Shown here piece by piece: positions 7,204 to 17,267 of a stretch of DNA of 64,000 bases. This DNA comes from Niastella sp. OAS944. GTDB taxonomy: Bacteria; Bacteroidota; Bacteroidia; Chitinophagales; Chitinophagaceae. The stretch's first letter is position 1; every line of letters starts with the position of its first letter. The stretch covers positions 310,001 through 374,000 of the forward strand of contig JANUBW010000009.1 in the NCBI GenBank assembly GCA_024809215.1. The letters are read 5' to 3'. The notes beneath the pieces were generated by a model that worked only from the letters and a program-made list of their open reading frames with translations, was not told where the DNA came from and ran no database searches. The position numbers and the translations under genes were made by a program.

Positions 7204-9654
7204 ATGAAATATTATATACTCGTCTTAACTGCCATTATTGTAGCGTTTTCAGGAAGATCCCAAACGCAAACCTGCCCCACTAACATCAATTTTGGGTCGG
7301 GCGATCTATCGTATTGGTCAGTGACTACCGGTTTAATGGGCGGGGCAACTCAATCGTATCCGGCGCCCAATACGGGCCTTAGTACGGTACCGGAATATTC
7401 CATCGGCACCACAGGCATTCAGGTGATCACCTCTTCGGGCACCGATCCGTTTGGCTTTTTTCCAACCATTCCCACAGTTAACGGGTACGCTTATAATTAC
7501 TCTATCATGCTGGGTTCATCCACTACCAGCCGGGCGCTTAATAATGGCGGGGGAGGGCGCAACCCCGGTGGTTTTACCCGTGCTATTACATATGTTATAG
7601 ACGTACCTAATGTGCCACCCGGAGGTGCTGCAGAGCCTTATACCATGACCTATGCCTACGCCATGGTGCTTGAAAATGGTACCCATAATTCAAACGAACA
7701 ACCCCTGTTCAAAGCAACCCTTAGTACACACGATAGCATTATTACCTGTGCTTCGCCGGGTTACTATCTGCCTACTTTTGACAATGCCTCTGGCGGTGGT
7801 GGCGGTTCTTCCGGCACGGGTGCCACTTTAGATACGGCCACGGCGCTGAGAAATGGTTTTACCAACAGTCCAACCCCTTTTTTGTCGTTCTCAGGTAATG
7901 GCAATCAAAACGGTACTTATTTATATGATGTATGGACCAAAGGCTGGACCGAAGTGACCTTCGACCTTTCGCCCTACCGCGGCGAGCAGGTGACGCTTAC
8001 TTTTGAAAGTGACAATTGCCGGCCGGGGGCCCACTTTGCCTATGCCTATGTGGCTTTGCGAAACACCTGTGCCGGTTTGGAGATCAGCGGTCGAAGAGTT
8101 GCCTGTACCAATACCACGGTTGAATATTCGGTGCCGGCACTGGCAGGCGCTACCTATGATTGGAAGGTGCCCGCCGGTTGGGTGATAACTTCAGGCGCAA
8201 ATACCAATATAATAAATGTAGTTGTAGGGGCCACCGGCGGAAAGGTTATAGGCCATGAAGTGAACGGCTGTGCCAATTTGCTCGATACCATCGATGTAAA
8301 CACCACGCCACCCACCGTTGCCGGCAGGGTAATGGGCGATACCACCATTTGTGCCGGCATTAATAATAGTGCGTTAACGGTGGCAGATGAAGTGGGAAGT
8401 GTGCTGAGGTGGTTGTCATCAACTGATGGTGTTAACTGGCAGGAAATAAGCAATACATCTGACAAATACACTGCACAAAATCTTAACGCCACTACCCGTT
8501 TTGCCGCTGTTGTGCAAAATGGTGTTGCCTGTACGGCCGATACCAGCGGTGCGGCATTAGTGACTGTAGACCCAAAAACCGTTGGCGGCAAACTAGATCC
8601 CAGTAATACCAATGTTTGTTTGAACGAAGTGGTTGATCCCACGCTTACGCTGGTCAACTATACGGGAACGGTAGTTAACTGGCAATCGTCGGCAAATAAT
8701 ACCAGCTGGAGCAATTTCACACCAACATACACCAATACAACATATAAGACCGGCCCGGTTAGCCAAACTATGTATTACCGCACCATGGTAAAAAGCGGGG
8801 TGTGCCCGGCTGAGTTAAGCGATATAGCAACCATCAAATTCTTTAATGTGCCAATGCCCGAAGCCGCCATCGATCCGCCGGTTTCTGAAATTTGTTATGG
8901 TAAATCGGAGGTGCTGAACGCTACCATTACAATGGGTACCAGTTATACCTGGAGCAACAATGTGCCCTTATCGCCCGGTGGCAGCGGCACCGTACCTTCT
9001 TTACCTTATTCAATATCAACTACTGCATCGCCCCGCACAACATCCGATGTGGTGCTTTCGGTAACCAACGCCGGTTGTCCCAATGCATCAAAAGATACAT
9101 TCCATATTAAAGTTACCCAACCCATTATTGTAAGGGCCGGCAACGATACGGCCGTTGTTATCAATCAACCATTACAGTTTAATGCCACGGTGAACGATCC
9201 TGCTGCTTTTATTTGGAGTTGGGTGCCACCAACCGGGTTAAATAATTCAACTATTTCAAACCCGGTGGCTGTTTATGATGCAGGTGCGCCTGAATCGATA
9301 ACTTATGTGGTAACGGCGCAAACCGTAAAAGGTTGTACCGGTACCGATACCGTAAAAGTTAGAATATTCAAGACCGGGGCCGATATTTTTGTGCCTTCGG
9401 CGTTTACGCCAAATAGTGATGGCCGTAATGATGTAATAAGACCGGTAATGGCAGGTATAGCAAAGCTCACGTTTTTTAGGGTATACAATCGCTGGGGACA
9501 ACTGGTATTCAACACCAGCGAGGTAAATAAGGGTTGGGATGGAATGATCGGCGGGGCAAAACAGTCGTCACAAAACTTTGTGTATATGGTGCAGGCGGTT
9601 GATTATACCGGTAAAACCATTGTAAAACGTGGAAGTTTTGTATTGTTACGGTAA
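7204..9654 (+). CDS. Secreted multidomain protein with gliding-motility-type (type B) T9SS sorting domain
   Basis: 816 residues. Signal peptide (YYILVLTAIIVAFSGRSQ), then an N-terminal beta-rich region with a Gly-rich loop (SGGGGGSSGTG near residue 200) and the pattern SPYRGEQVTLTFESDNC..GAHFAYAYVA that resembles a carbohydrate-binding or ConA-like jelly roll. Several PKD/Ig-like repeats follow (about residues 290-700; each has a GAxYxWxVP or TxYTWSN strand). The last 85 residues are the gliding-motility-associated C-terminal domain: FVPSAFTPNSDGRNDV, then VYNRWGQLVF, GWDG and FVYMVQAVDYTGK...RGSFVLLR. This directs export by the type IX secretion system. Likely a surface adhesin; no catalytic domain seen. 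Confidence 0.9.
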   Translation: MKYYILVLTAIIVAFSGRSQTQTCPTNINFGSGDLSYWSVTTGLMGGATQSYPAPNTGLSTVPEYSIGTTGIQVITSSGTDPFGFFPTIPTVNGYAYNYSIMLGSSTTSRALNNGGGGRNPGGFTRAITYVIDVPNVPPGGAAEPYTMTYAYAMVLENGTHNSNEQPLFKATLSTHDSIITCASPGYYLPTFDNASGGGGGSSGTGATLDTATALRNGFTNSPTPFLSFSGNGNQNGTYLYDVWTKGWTEVTFDLSPYRGEQVTLTFESDNCRPGAHFAYAYVALRNTCAGLEISGRRVACTNTTVEYSVPALAGATYDWKVPAGWVITSGANTNIINVVVGATGGKVIGHEVNGCANLLDTIDVNTTPPTVAGRVMGDTTICAGINNSALTVADEVGSVLRWLSSTDGVNWQEISNTSDKYTAQNLNATTRFAAVVQNGVACTADTSGAALVTVDPKTVGGKLDPSNTNVCLNEVVDPTLTLVNYTGTVVNWQSSANNTSWSNFTPTYTNTTYKTGPVSQTMYYRTMVKSGVCPAELSDIATIKFFNVPMPEAAIDPPVSEICYGKSEVLNATITMGTSYTWSNNVPLSPGGSGTVPSLPYSISTTASPRTTSDVVLSVTNAGCPNASKDTFHIKVTQPIIVRAGNDTAVVINQPLQFNATVNDPAAFIWSWVPPTGLNNSTISNPVAVYDAGAPESITYVVTAQTVKGCTGTDTVKVRIFKTGADIFVPSAFTPNSDGRNDVIRPVMAGIAKLTFFRVYNRWGQLVFNTSEVNKGWDGMIGGAKQSSQNFVYMVQAVDYTGKTIVKRGSFVLLR

Positions 9655-9776
9655 ACATCGTTAAACGAAGTGGCGGGCGGGGAAATAATTTTTTTGCTTA
9701 TAAGGAGGTGTATTTATAACTTGGGGCGGTAACCTCTAACCTTATTTTACTGATTTGTAAACCCTCCTGTATTAAT

Positions 9777-10370
9777 ATGACAGATGATCAGATTATGCAG
9801 CGAATCATGGACAAGGATCCCACGGTGTATAACGAGTTGTATGATAAGCTATATAGAAAATTATTTTTATTTGCCAAAAGCCTGATAGATGATACTGAAG
9901 AAGCCCGGGATATTGTAGCAGAATCGTTCATTAAATTGTGGGCACAGAAAAACCATTTCGCCAACATGGTTCATCTACAGGTATACTTCTATACCGTTAT
10001 AAAGAATGCATGTATAGATCATTTGCGTAAGAATAAGCTCCGATATAAAATAGAACATCACCTCCTGCAGTCAGGTACAATAAGCGAGAATGTTGTTGAA
10101 CACAAATATCAGGAAGCCGAACTGGTACAGCAATTATACGAACGCATTAACCAGCTGCCCGAAAGAATGCAGCAGGTATTCAAACTTACTTATCTCGATG
10201 GTTTCAGCAGAACTGAAGTAGCACAAATGCTGAACTTATCTGAAAATACAATTCGCAACACCAATGCTGCTGCAATGAAAGCAATTAGGATGACCTTTGG
10301 CGTTGAACAAACAATGTTGCTCATCTTTCTGGCCATGTTATTCCTGATGGTGTCTTGCCACCTATTGTAA
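9777..10370 (+). CDS. ECF sigma factor of a SusCD locus (sigma-70 family, Bacteroides-type)
   Basis: 197 residues. Region 2 is at about residues 20-90 (YNELYDKLYRKLFLFAKSLIDDTEEARDIVAESFIKLWAQ...VYFYTVIKNACIDHLRKNK) and region 4 at about 120-170 (LPERMQQVFKLTYLDGFSRTEVAQMLNLSENTIRNTNAAAMKAIR). A hydrophobic tail (LLIFLAMLFLMVSC) follows, a feature of many sigma factors of this group. The FecR gene follows after 285 bp, then SusC, SusD and TlpA. The sigma factor is expected to be released by FecR when the SusC receptor binds its ligand and then to transcribe the locus. Confidence 0.93.
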   Translation: MTDDQIMQRIMDKDPTVYNELYDKLYRKLFLFAKSLIDDTEEARDIVAESFIKLWAQKNHFANMVHLQVYFYTVIKNACIDHLRKNKLRYKIEHHLLQSGTISENVVEHKYQEAELVQQLYERINQLPERMQQVFKLTYLDGFSRTEVAQMLNLSENTIRNTNAAAMKAIRMTFGVEQTMLLIFLAMLFLMVSCHLL

Positions 10371-10414
10371 CCCGTTATATTCTATACTTTTTTCCGTTTT
10401 AATTACTGTGTGTT

Positions 10415-10445
10415 TTTGCAACACTTTGATTCCGCCGCACATTTG
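10415..10445 (+). promoter_or_regulatory. Promoter candidate for the first fecR gene
   Basis: TTTG (10415-10418), exactly 19 nt, then CACATTTG (10438-10445), one base off the Bacteroidota -7 pattern TAnnTTTG. It lies about 210 bp upstream of the fecR start, implying a long leader. The gap 10371-10655 holds nothing else I can name. Confidence 0.45.
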
Positions 10446-10655
10446 TAAAGCTTTTACAGTCAGGCCCTTCATGTTATTTGCGATCTTACATTCTATCCGT
10501 ATTTAATACAAACCGGCACATAAAAAGTACAAAATGTATTTTTTCACTGGTACAAAATTTCCGCCCATCCGTATTCTTATAGCCGATAGCCAGAAAAAGT
10601 AGTGTTTTGATTACATATAAGAGATACTTGCCCTATCTCACTAAAGCAAGGCGAA

Positions 10656-11885
10656 ATGACCGACAATAGCCTCATAAACAGCATAATACTAAAAGCGATC
10701 TCCGAAGAAGAACTAAGTTCTGCGGAAGCGGTGATCTTTGAAGAATGGCTTACGGATGAAGACAACCGGAAGTGGTTTGAGAAATGGAATAATAAAGATT
10801 ACATGCTTCAAAGAATAATTGAAGCGCACCGTGTAAACATGGAAGGCGATAAAATTTACTTTGAACAGAAGTTGGCTATTGGAAAGCGCATAATTATAAA
10901 GAAAAGGCAATGGAAGTTGTTTAGGGATGTAGCAACCTCAGCAGCAGCTGTATTAATACTGGCTGCTGCTACCTTTTACCTGTTTAAAGTAAGAAAAGAA
11001 GATAATAACATATTGCCAAAGGAGAAGGCAACAACGGTAATTCTCAACGATATACCAGCTGGACAAACAACCGCCCTGTTAACCCTGGCCGATGGTAAAA
11101 AGCTGGTTTTAGACAGCACTGCCATTGGCCAACTGGCGCAGCAGGGCGGAACCGTTGTTTCTAACAACAAAGGCACATTGAAATACCAGCCCCAAAATGC
11201 ATCAGCCGAAACACTGTTTAACACATTGACCACTGCATATGGCGAAACCTATGCAATGGTACTGGCCGATGGTAGTAAGGTGTGGTTAAATGCCGGCGCC
11301 TCCATTAAATATCCCGTGGCTTTTGTGGGTAATGAAAGAAAGGTAACGGTAAGCGGTGAGGTGTATTTTGAAGTAGCGAAGGATAAAAGCAAACCGTTTA
11401 TTGTTCATGTAACCGGACAAGCCGGTAATGAAATGGATGTTCAGGTTTTAGGAACGCATTTCAATATCAATGCTTACAACGACGAAACTAATATAAGAAC
11501 TACATTGATTGAAGGCGCCGTGAAAATTAAGCAGGGTGGTAAAGAAACCCTGCTTTCACCCGGCGAGCAGGCACAGGTAGGTAACGGCGTTACCAAAGTA
11601 GTGACCGATGTCAATGTGGCTGCCGTTACCGCCTGGAAGAACGGCTATTTTCATTTCGACCGCAATGATGTTACAAATGTTACGCGCCAACTGGCACGAT
11701 GGTATAATGTTGACATCAGGTACGAAGGCGCCAAACCCACAAAATTATTTATGGGTGAAATGGAAAGAAATTTAACGCTGTCGCAAACGGTGCGGGCGCT
11801 TGAATCCTTGACTGGCGTGCCATTCCGAATTGAGGTTGAGGCACGAAAATTAATTGTAGAGGAACCTAAAAAATCAAAAAAATAA
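10656..11885 (+). CDS. FecR-type anti-sigma factor
   Basis: 409 residues. A cytoplasmic N-terminal domain (about 1-85) that contacts the sigma factor, one transmembrane segment (VATSAAAVLILAAATFYLF, about residues 92-110), then a periplasmic FecR domain (YAMVLADGSKVWLNAGASIKYPVAF...VSGEVYFEVAKD..KPFIVHV, VLGTHFNINAYND, TTLIEGAVKI) and the C-terminal DUF4974 domain (about 325-400, YFHFDRNDVTNVTRQLARWYNVDIRY) that contacts the receptor's signalling domain. It transmits ligand occupancy of the neighbouring SusC protein to the sigma factor at 9777. Confidence 0.94.
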   Translation: MTDNSLINSIILKAISEEELSSAEAVIFEEWLTDEDNRKWFEKWNNKDYMLQRIIEAHRVNMEGDKIYFEQKLAIGKRIIIKKRQWKLFRDVATSAAAVLILAAATFYLFKVRKEDNNILPKEKATTVILNDIPAGQTTALLTLADGKKLVLDSTAIGQLAQQGGTVVSNNKGTLKYQPQNASAETLFNTLTTAYGETYAMVLADGSKVWLNAGASIKYPVAFVGNERKVTVSGEVYFEVAKDKSKPFIVHVTGQAGNEMDVQVLGTHFNINAYNDETNIRTTLIEGAVKIKQGGKETLLSPGEQAQVGNGVTKVVTDVNVAAVTAWKNGYFHFDRNDVTNVTRQLARWYNVDIRYEGAKPTKLFMGEMERNLTLSQTVRALESLTGVPFRIEVEARKLIVEEPKKSKK

Positions 11886-11999
11886 GAACGCAGTCAAAAT
11901 AACCGATAAGGCCTGATTTGTTTTTCTCATGTGACCACCATAACCAAGCACTAATCATTAGATCCCCAACCGGTAGTACCATATTAAATTCAAAACCAT

Positions 12000-12065
12000 A
12001 TGAACCATTTACACATTCGCACCGCTTTGATTTACTGCATCATCTGTAAAACACAGATTCCATAA
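12000..12065 (+). CDS. Possible 21-residue leader peptide in the fecR-susC leader
   Basis: A short frame (MNHLHIRTALIYC... ending KTQIP) lies between fecR and susC, 26 bp before a strong stem-loop. It could be a leader peptide of an attenuator, but the equivalent leader of the second locus (38476-38694) has no matching peptide, so support is weak. Confidence 0.2.
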   Translation: MNHLHIRTALIYCIICKTQIP

Positions 12066-12090
12066 TCTTCCGCCCCCGGCCATAACAAAA

Positions 12091-12115
12091 CCGGTGTGTT
12101 TACGACACACACCGG
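12091..12115 (+). promoter_or_regulatory. Stem-loop in the susC leader
   Basis: CCGGTGTGT pairs with ACACACCGG (9 bp, 7-nt loop) 66 bp before the susC start. There is no U-run, so it is more likely an mRNA-stability or attenuation structure than a full terminator. The rest of the 296 bp gap holds only the weak leader ORF at 12000-12065. Confidence 0.5.
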
Positions 12116-12181
12116 CGTAAAAAGGCCAATAATAAAGTCTGATTAGGAATAATTATTATTCAACCCTTCAACAACTAAGGT

Positions 12182-15100
12182 ATGCAATTTCGCAATTACC
12201 TGCAGACGTTTATTTTCCATACTGCAGGAAAACCAAAAAACTGCTTTCGCGTTATGAAATTAACGGCAATACTGTTAACCATATCCTTACTTCAGGTGCA
12301 GGCGGAAGGTTTATCCCAAACCGTTACATTTTCGGGTAAGAATATGCAGCTCGAAAAGGTATTTTCAGTTATTAAACAACAAACCGGTTACGTGTTCCTG
12401 TATACCGATGATGTGATCAAAGATGCAAAGAAGGTCACGTTAAATGTAAAGGACGCACAGCTGGAAGAAGTATTGAAATTAGCATTCAAGGATCAGCACC
12501 TTGGCTATCTTATAGAAAATAAAACCATCATTATTTCAAGGACCGAAGAGGTGGTGGAAGAAACATCGAAGAACAACAAAAAGGTAAAGGCGCCACCCAT
12601 TGAAGTTTCAGGAAGGGTGTTGAACCATAAAGGCGAACCGTTAGCAGGCGCCAATGTAAAAGTAAAAGGCACTGCTAATGGCGGCGTAACCAATAATGCA
12701 GGTTTTTTTACACTGAGAGATGTAGACGAAAATGCCACCATTGAAGTATCGTACCTGGGGTTCGACACAAAGACTGTAAAGCTTAATGGCAATGCTAACA
12801 TTAGTATACAACTTGATCTGGCTGTAAGTGAAATGACCAGTGTATCTGTATCGGTGTATACGGGTTACCAGCAAATACCAAAGGAAAGGGCTACTGGTTC
12901 TTTTGTTACCGTTGATAATAAACTATTGAATCGTAGTGCTTCTTTAGATGTGCTTTCACGTATGGATGGCGTTGCCAGCGGCCTGGCTTTTTACCGGAAT
13001 AGCAAAACAGACCAGCCTACCCTAAACATACGAGGAAGAAGTACCATCTTCGCCAATGCAACTCCACTTATTATCCTTGATAATTTTCCGTACGACGGCG
13101 ATATAAACAATATTAATCCCAATACAATTGAAAGCATCACCGTTTTAAGAGATGCTGCTGCCGCCTCTATTTATGGGGTACGTGCTGCCAATGGGGTAAT
13201 TGTTATCACTTCTAAGAAAGGCAGTGCAAACCAGGCGCCGCAAACCCAGTTCAATACGAATATTACAATTGGACAAAAACCTTCACTGGATTATATACCA
13301 ATGGCCTCTTCAGAAGATTATATAGAAGTGGAGAAGGTATTTTTTGCCCGGAAATATTATTCCACCCAGGAAGCCACTACCCTTAAAACACCTGTTACCC
13401 CCGTGGCAGAACTCATGATCGCTGCAAGGGATAAAACAATGGATTCTGCAACGGCCTATCAAAAAATTGAAGCGCTGAAACAGAATAATAATCTCAGGGA
13501 CCAGCTTTCACAGTATTTTTTAAGGCGGAGTGTTTTAGCACAGAACGCCCTCACCGTATCGGGCGGAGGAAACAACAGCCGATACTTTGTTGCAATAGGC
13601 TATGATAAAGACCAAAGCAGTTATGTTGGAAACAGTTTCGACCGCTTTTCAATAAACGCTTCCAATCAATATACGCCATTTAAGAACTTTGATATTAATA
13701 CCAGCCTGTTATACACACATACTAAGAGCGTAACCAATAATCCGGGTATTAATGATCTGGTAAATAATACAGCAAAACGCATATATCCCTATGCACAAAT
13801 AGCTGATGAAGAGGGCAATGCCCTGCCGGTTACCAACACTATTCGCGATAACTATAAAACGCAAAAAGAAAAAGAAGGCTTTTTAGACTGGCAGTACCGC
13901 CCGCTAGATGAGCTTCGTTTAGCCAATAATGTTGCCCGCCAGAATTATAACCGGGCAAGCATCGATCTCAGGAAAACATTTTCGCCCAGCTTTAACGTAG
14001 AGTTAAAATACCAATACGAAAAGCAATACCGGAAACTCGATAATTTATATGATCAGGAAACTTACTTTGTAAGAAACCTGGTGAATATCTATTATAACCC
14101 GGCATCTCTTACAAATAAATATCCTATACCGGTAGGCGATATCTTCGATCAAACAATTTTTAACCTCGACGGGCATACCGCAAGAGCGCAACTGAATTTT
14201 AACCATGTTTGGCAAAAACACCGGGTAAACCTAATAGGTGGTTTTGAAGTAAAGCAATTGGAAACAAACACTACCAAAAGCCGCTTATATGGGTACGACG
14301 ATGAAATTGCGGTTAGCCAGCCCATAGATTATTATGACCAGTATGCAACAAATCCGAATGGCGCATCGCAGAATGTTCCATATGAACGGGATGTAACCGG
14401 TTTGCTCGACAGGTTTCAGTCATATTATGCCAATGGCTCGTATACATTTAATGACAGGTATATTTTTTCTGCCAGCGGCCGCTTGGATAATACCAATTTT
14501 TTTGGGGTAAAAGCAAATCAACGCCTGCTGCCTTTATGGTCGGCCGGTATTAAATGGAATATTAACCGCGAAGAATTTTTTAAAACCGATCTGTTCGATC
14601 AACTGGCCGTAAAAGCAACCTATGGCTATAATGGAAATATAAACAAAGGGCTTACCGCTTATACCACAGTAAAATATGCTCCTAATTCATTAACGAAAGC
14701 TTCCAGTGCAACGGTCGTAAACCCACCAAATCCTGAATTACGGTGGGAAAAGGTAAGTATGATAAATCTGGGTGTAGTGTTTGCTTTGAAGAGAAATATT
14801 TTATCGGGTAGCATTGAATATTTTTCAAAGAAAGGCACCGATCTTATTGGCGATGCTGCTATGGACCCTACTTCAGGTGTTAACAGTTTCACGGGTAACC
14901 TGGCTAACATGAAAGGCAGCGGTGTAGATGTGCAATTAACAGGAAAGATAATAAGGAACAGGCAGATTGGCTGGAGCTCAACCTTGTTGATAAGCCGGGC
15001 TACCGATAAAGTAACCAGTTATAATAAGAAGTTTATTTCTGCCCAGTTGATATCAGGTGGTGCAGGTACTTCTGATAACACTACCCAGTGGACGCCCATT

Positions 15101-15775
15101 GAAGGCCGGCCCGTATTTGCAATTTATAGCTATGCCTGGGGTGGATTGGATCCTACGACAGGTGACCCCATGGGATATGTAGCAGGCGAAAAAACAAAGG
15201 TTTGGTCAGATATAGTTCTTAAGACTACGAACGATGAACTCATCTACAATGGCCCTGTAAATCCTACGGTTGTGGGTGCTTTCAGAAATGATTTTTATTG
15301 GAAGAATCTAAGCATTTCGGTAAACATTACCTGTAAAATGGGCCACTATTTTAGACGACCTTCAGTTGACTATGGCAGTATGTTAAATAGCTGGGGAGCC
15401 AATGCCGATTTAGGTAAAAGATGGCAAAAGCCGGGTGACGAAGAGTTTACAAACGTTCCGTCAATAATCACAAGCGCTACGCCACCTACCTTAAGTACAA
15501 CAAGAGACAAGAGTTTTTATGCCAATACAAATATACTGGTGCAAAAAGCAGATCACATTCGGTTGCAGGATATTGTTGTGAGTTATGACTTAAACAAAGA
15601 ACAATGGGCGCGATTGCCAATTAAGAACATCCACATCTACTGCAACATTAATAACGTTGGCATTTTATGGCGGGCTAATGATTATGGCATTGATCCTGAT
15701 GCATTGCCAAATCAATTTGCAAACTTTTTGCCCATACCACGTAGTATGACCCTGGGCGCTAAATTTGATTTTTAA
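12182..15775 (+). CDS. SusC/RagA-family TonB-linked outer membrane transporter with STN signalling domain
   Basis: 1197 residues as drawn; an internal start at 12254 (MKLTAILLTISLLQVQA) would give a plain signal peptide, but the second SusC in this window has a similar N-terminal extension. Order: signal peptide; STN domain (about 50-117, MQLEKVFSVIKQQTGYVFLYTDD...) that touches FecR; carboxypeptidase-regulatory-like domain (about 140-212, VSGRVLNHKGEPLAGANVKVKGT); TonB plug (about 235-345, LNIRGRSTIFANATPLIILDNFPYDGDINNINPNTIESITVLRDAAAASIYGVRAANGVIVITSKKG); then a 22-strand-type barrel ending in a C-terminal Phe. Imports a ligand, probably an oligosaccharide or peptide, with the SusD protein encoded next. 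Confidence 0.95.
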   Translation: MQFRNYLQTFIFHTAGKPKNCFRVMKLTAILLTISLLQVQAEGLSQTVTFSGKNMQLEKVFSVIKQQTGYVFLYTDDVIKDAKKVTLNVKDAQLEEVLKLAFKDQHLGYLIENKTIIISRTEEVVEETSKNNKKVKAPPIEVSGRVLNHKGEPLAGANVKVKGTANGGVTNNAGFFTLRDVDENATIEVSYLGFDTKTVKLNGNANISIQLDLAVSEMTSVSVSVYTGYQQIPKERATGSFVTVDNKLLNRSASLDVLSRMDGVASGLAFYRNSKTDQPTLNIRGRSTIFANATPLIILDNFPYDGDINNINPNTIESITVLRDAAAASIYGVRAANGVIVITSKKGSANQAPQTQFNTNITIGQKPSLDYIPMASSEDYIEVEKVFFARKYYSTQEATTLKTPVTPVAELMIAARDKTMDSATAYQKIEALKQNNNLRDQLSQYFLRRSVLAQNALTVSGGGNNSRYFVAIGYDKDQSSYVGNSFDRFSINASNQYTPFKNFDINTSLLYTHTKSVTNNPGINDLVNNTAKRIYPYAQIADEEGNALPVTNTIRDNYKTQKEKEGFLDWQYRPLDELRLANNVARQNYNRASIDLRKTFSPSFNVELKYQYEKQYRKLDNLYDQETYFVRNLVNIYYNPASLTNKYPIPVGDIFDQTIFNLDGHTARAQLNFNHVWQKHRVNLIGGFEVKQLETNTTKSRLYGYDDEIAVSQPIDYYDQYATNPNGASQNVPYERDVTGLLDRFQSYYANGSYTFNDRYIFSASGRLDNTNFFGVKANQRLLPLWSAGIKWNINREEFFKTDLFDQLAVKATYGYNGNINKGLTAYTTVKYAPNSLTKASSATVVNPPNPELRWEKVSMINLGVVFALKRNILSGSIEYFSKKGTDLIGDAAMDPTSGVNSFTGNLANMKGSGVDVQLTGKIIRNRQIGWSSTLLISRATDKVTSYNKKFISAQLISGGAGTSDNTTQWTPIEGRPVFAIYSYAWGGLDPTTGDPMGYVAGEKTKVWSDIVLKTTNDELIYNGPVNPTVVGAFRNDFYWKNLSISVNITCKMGHYFRRPSVDYGSMLNSWGANADLGKRWQKPGDEEFTNVPSIITSATPPTLSTTRDKSFYANTNILVQKADHIRLQDIVVSYDLNKEQWARLPIKNIHIYCNINNVGILWRANDYGIDPDALPNQFANFLPIPRSMTLGAKFDF

Positions 15776-15776
15776 G

Positions 15777-17168
15777 ATGGTTCAATCAAAAAATATACAC
15801 ATGCTTAACTATAAAATAGTACTGTTTGTTTTTGCAGGGATCATCTGTTTTTCCTGTAAAAAAACATGGATAGAAGAAAAGTCGAATAAGTCGTTGGATG
15901 TACCTACTACCGTAAAAGACTTTCAGGCTTTGTTAGATAATACGGGAGTTATGAATGAACAGCATCCTGAATATGGTGAAGTAAGTGCTGATAATTTTTA
16001 CCTCACCAATGGTCAATGGCAGTCGTGGGGCGCTGATATTAAGAACGTTTATATCTGGAAAAAAGAAATTTATAGTGATGTAAGTTCCGACGTTAACTGG
16101 AATAATCCGTACAAACAGGTTTTTTATTCGAATGTAGTACTGGATGGTATTGATAACGTAGCGTCGGGGGATATTAATACCCCGGAGTGGAATAATGTAA
16201 AAGGAAGCGCGTATTTCCATAGGGGCGAAGGTTTTTTCAATGTAGCGCAACTATTTGCAAAACCCTATAGTCTTACTTTTCCCGATGAATCGGGTATACC
16301 ACTTCGGCTGAAACCCGAACCCAATGAAGTAACGGTACGAGCCGGTTTACAACAAACATATGAGCAAATATTAAGTGACCTGCAAAACGCCATACGCTAT
16401 TTGCCTGTTATTCCGTTGTATAAACTACGACCTTCCAAACCGGCAGCTTACGCTATGTTGTCGAGGGTTTACCTGGTAATGCAGGATTATTCGCATGCTT
16501 TGCTGTATGCAGATTCCTGTTTGAAGCTGTACGATTCTTTACTTGATTATAATACACTGAATTCAACTGCCAGCTATCCCATTCCAAGTAATAATAAAGA
16601 AGTACTTTTTCTGGCGTCATTGGGCAACAGCCTGTATAACGGTAAAGTTATTGTTGACTCAAATTTGTATAAGAGCTATAATGTGAACGACCTGAGGCAA
16701 AAAATGTTCTATAAAACTAATACAAACGGGGGGATGATGTTTGTTGGCACATATACAGGTGGTACAGCCACTTCGCTGATCTTTTTTGGTGGCATTGCTA
16801 CAGATGAAGTATACCTTACCAGGGCAGAATGTTACGCTCGTGCAGGAAATATAACCGAGGCCATGAAAGACCTTAATGCTTTGATGATAAAGCGGTTTAG
16901 GACCGGCACCTTTGTTCCTTTTACCGCAAACAATACAACAGAAGCCCTTGACCTTATTTTAAAGGAGAGAAGAAAAGAAACACCTTTTCGCGGATTGCGC
17001 TGGCTCGATCTGCGCAGGCTGAACAGCGAAGGCGCTAACATTGTAGTGACCAGGACGCTAAATAATGAAACGTACACCCTGCCACCCAATAGTCCAAAGT
17101 ATGTGTTGCCAATACCACCGGACGTTATAAGGTTATCAAACATTCCCCAAAATGACAGGGGAGAATAG
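15777..17168 (+). CDS. SusD/RagB-family nutrient-binding outer membrane lipoprotein
   Basis: 463 residues from ATG 15777 (a start at 15801 gives the neatest signal peptide). Lipobox IICFSC, then a SusD fold: an N-terminal SusD-like domain (VPTTVKDFQALLDNTGVMNE...), tetratricopeptide-like helices (AYFHRGEGFFNVAQLFAKPYS, AAYAMLSRVYLVMQDYSHALLYADS), and the C-terminal hallmark EVYLTRAECYARAGN...ILKERRKETPFRGLRWLDLRRLN and YVLPIPPDVIRLSNIPQND. It forms the lid over the SusC barrel. The ATG lies one base after the SusC stop codon, so they are translated together. Short for the family, suggesting a small ligand site. Confidence 0.95.
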   Translation: MVQSKNIHMLNYKIVLFVFAGIICFSCKKTWIEEKSNKSLDVPTTVKDFQALLDNTGVMNEQHPEYGEVSADNFYLTNGQWQSWGADIKNVYIWKKEIYSDVSSDVNWNNPYKQVFYSNVVLDGIDNVASGDINTPEWNNVKGSAYFHRGEGFFNVAQLFAKPYSLTFPDESGIPLRLKPEPNEVTVRAGLQQTYEQILSDLQNAIRYLPVIPLYKLRPSKPAAYAMLSRVYLVMQDYSHALLYADSCLKLYDSLLDYNTLNSTASYPIPSNNKEVLFLASLGNSLYNGKVIVDSNLYKSYNVNDLRQKMFYKTNTNGGMMFVGTYTGGTATSLIFFGGIATDEVYLTRAECYARAGNITEAMKDLNALMIKRFRTGTFVPFTANNTTEALDLILKERRKETPFRGLRWLDLRRLNSEGANIVVTRTLNNETYTLPPNSPKYVLPIPPDVIRLSNIPQNDRGE

Positions 17169-17267
17169 TAATATATTAGCTGTAAGCTGCAAGAACGTTA
17201 GATAGATCAGAGCATATCCGTACCCGTTTTTTATTTTCGAAACATGTCTTTACAAAATAAGTGAGAT

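Noticed and set aside
12182-12253. Start of the first SusC at an internal ATG (12254)
   Set aside because: Kept as an alternative; both SusC genes carry a similar extension, so the longer start is reported.
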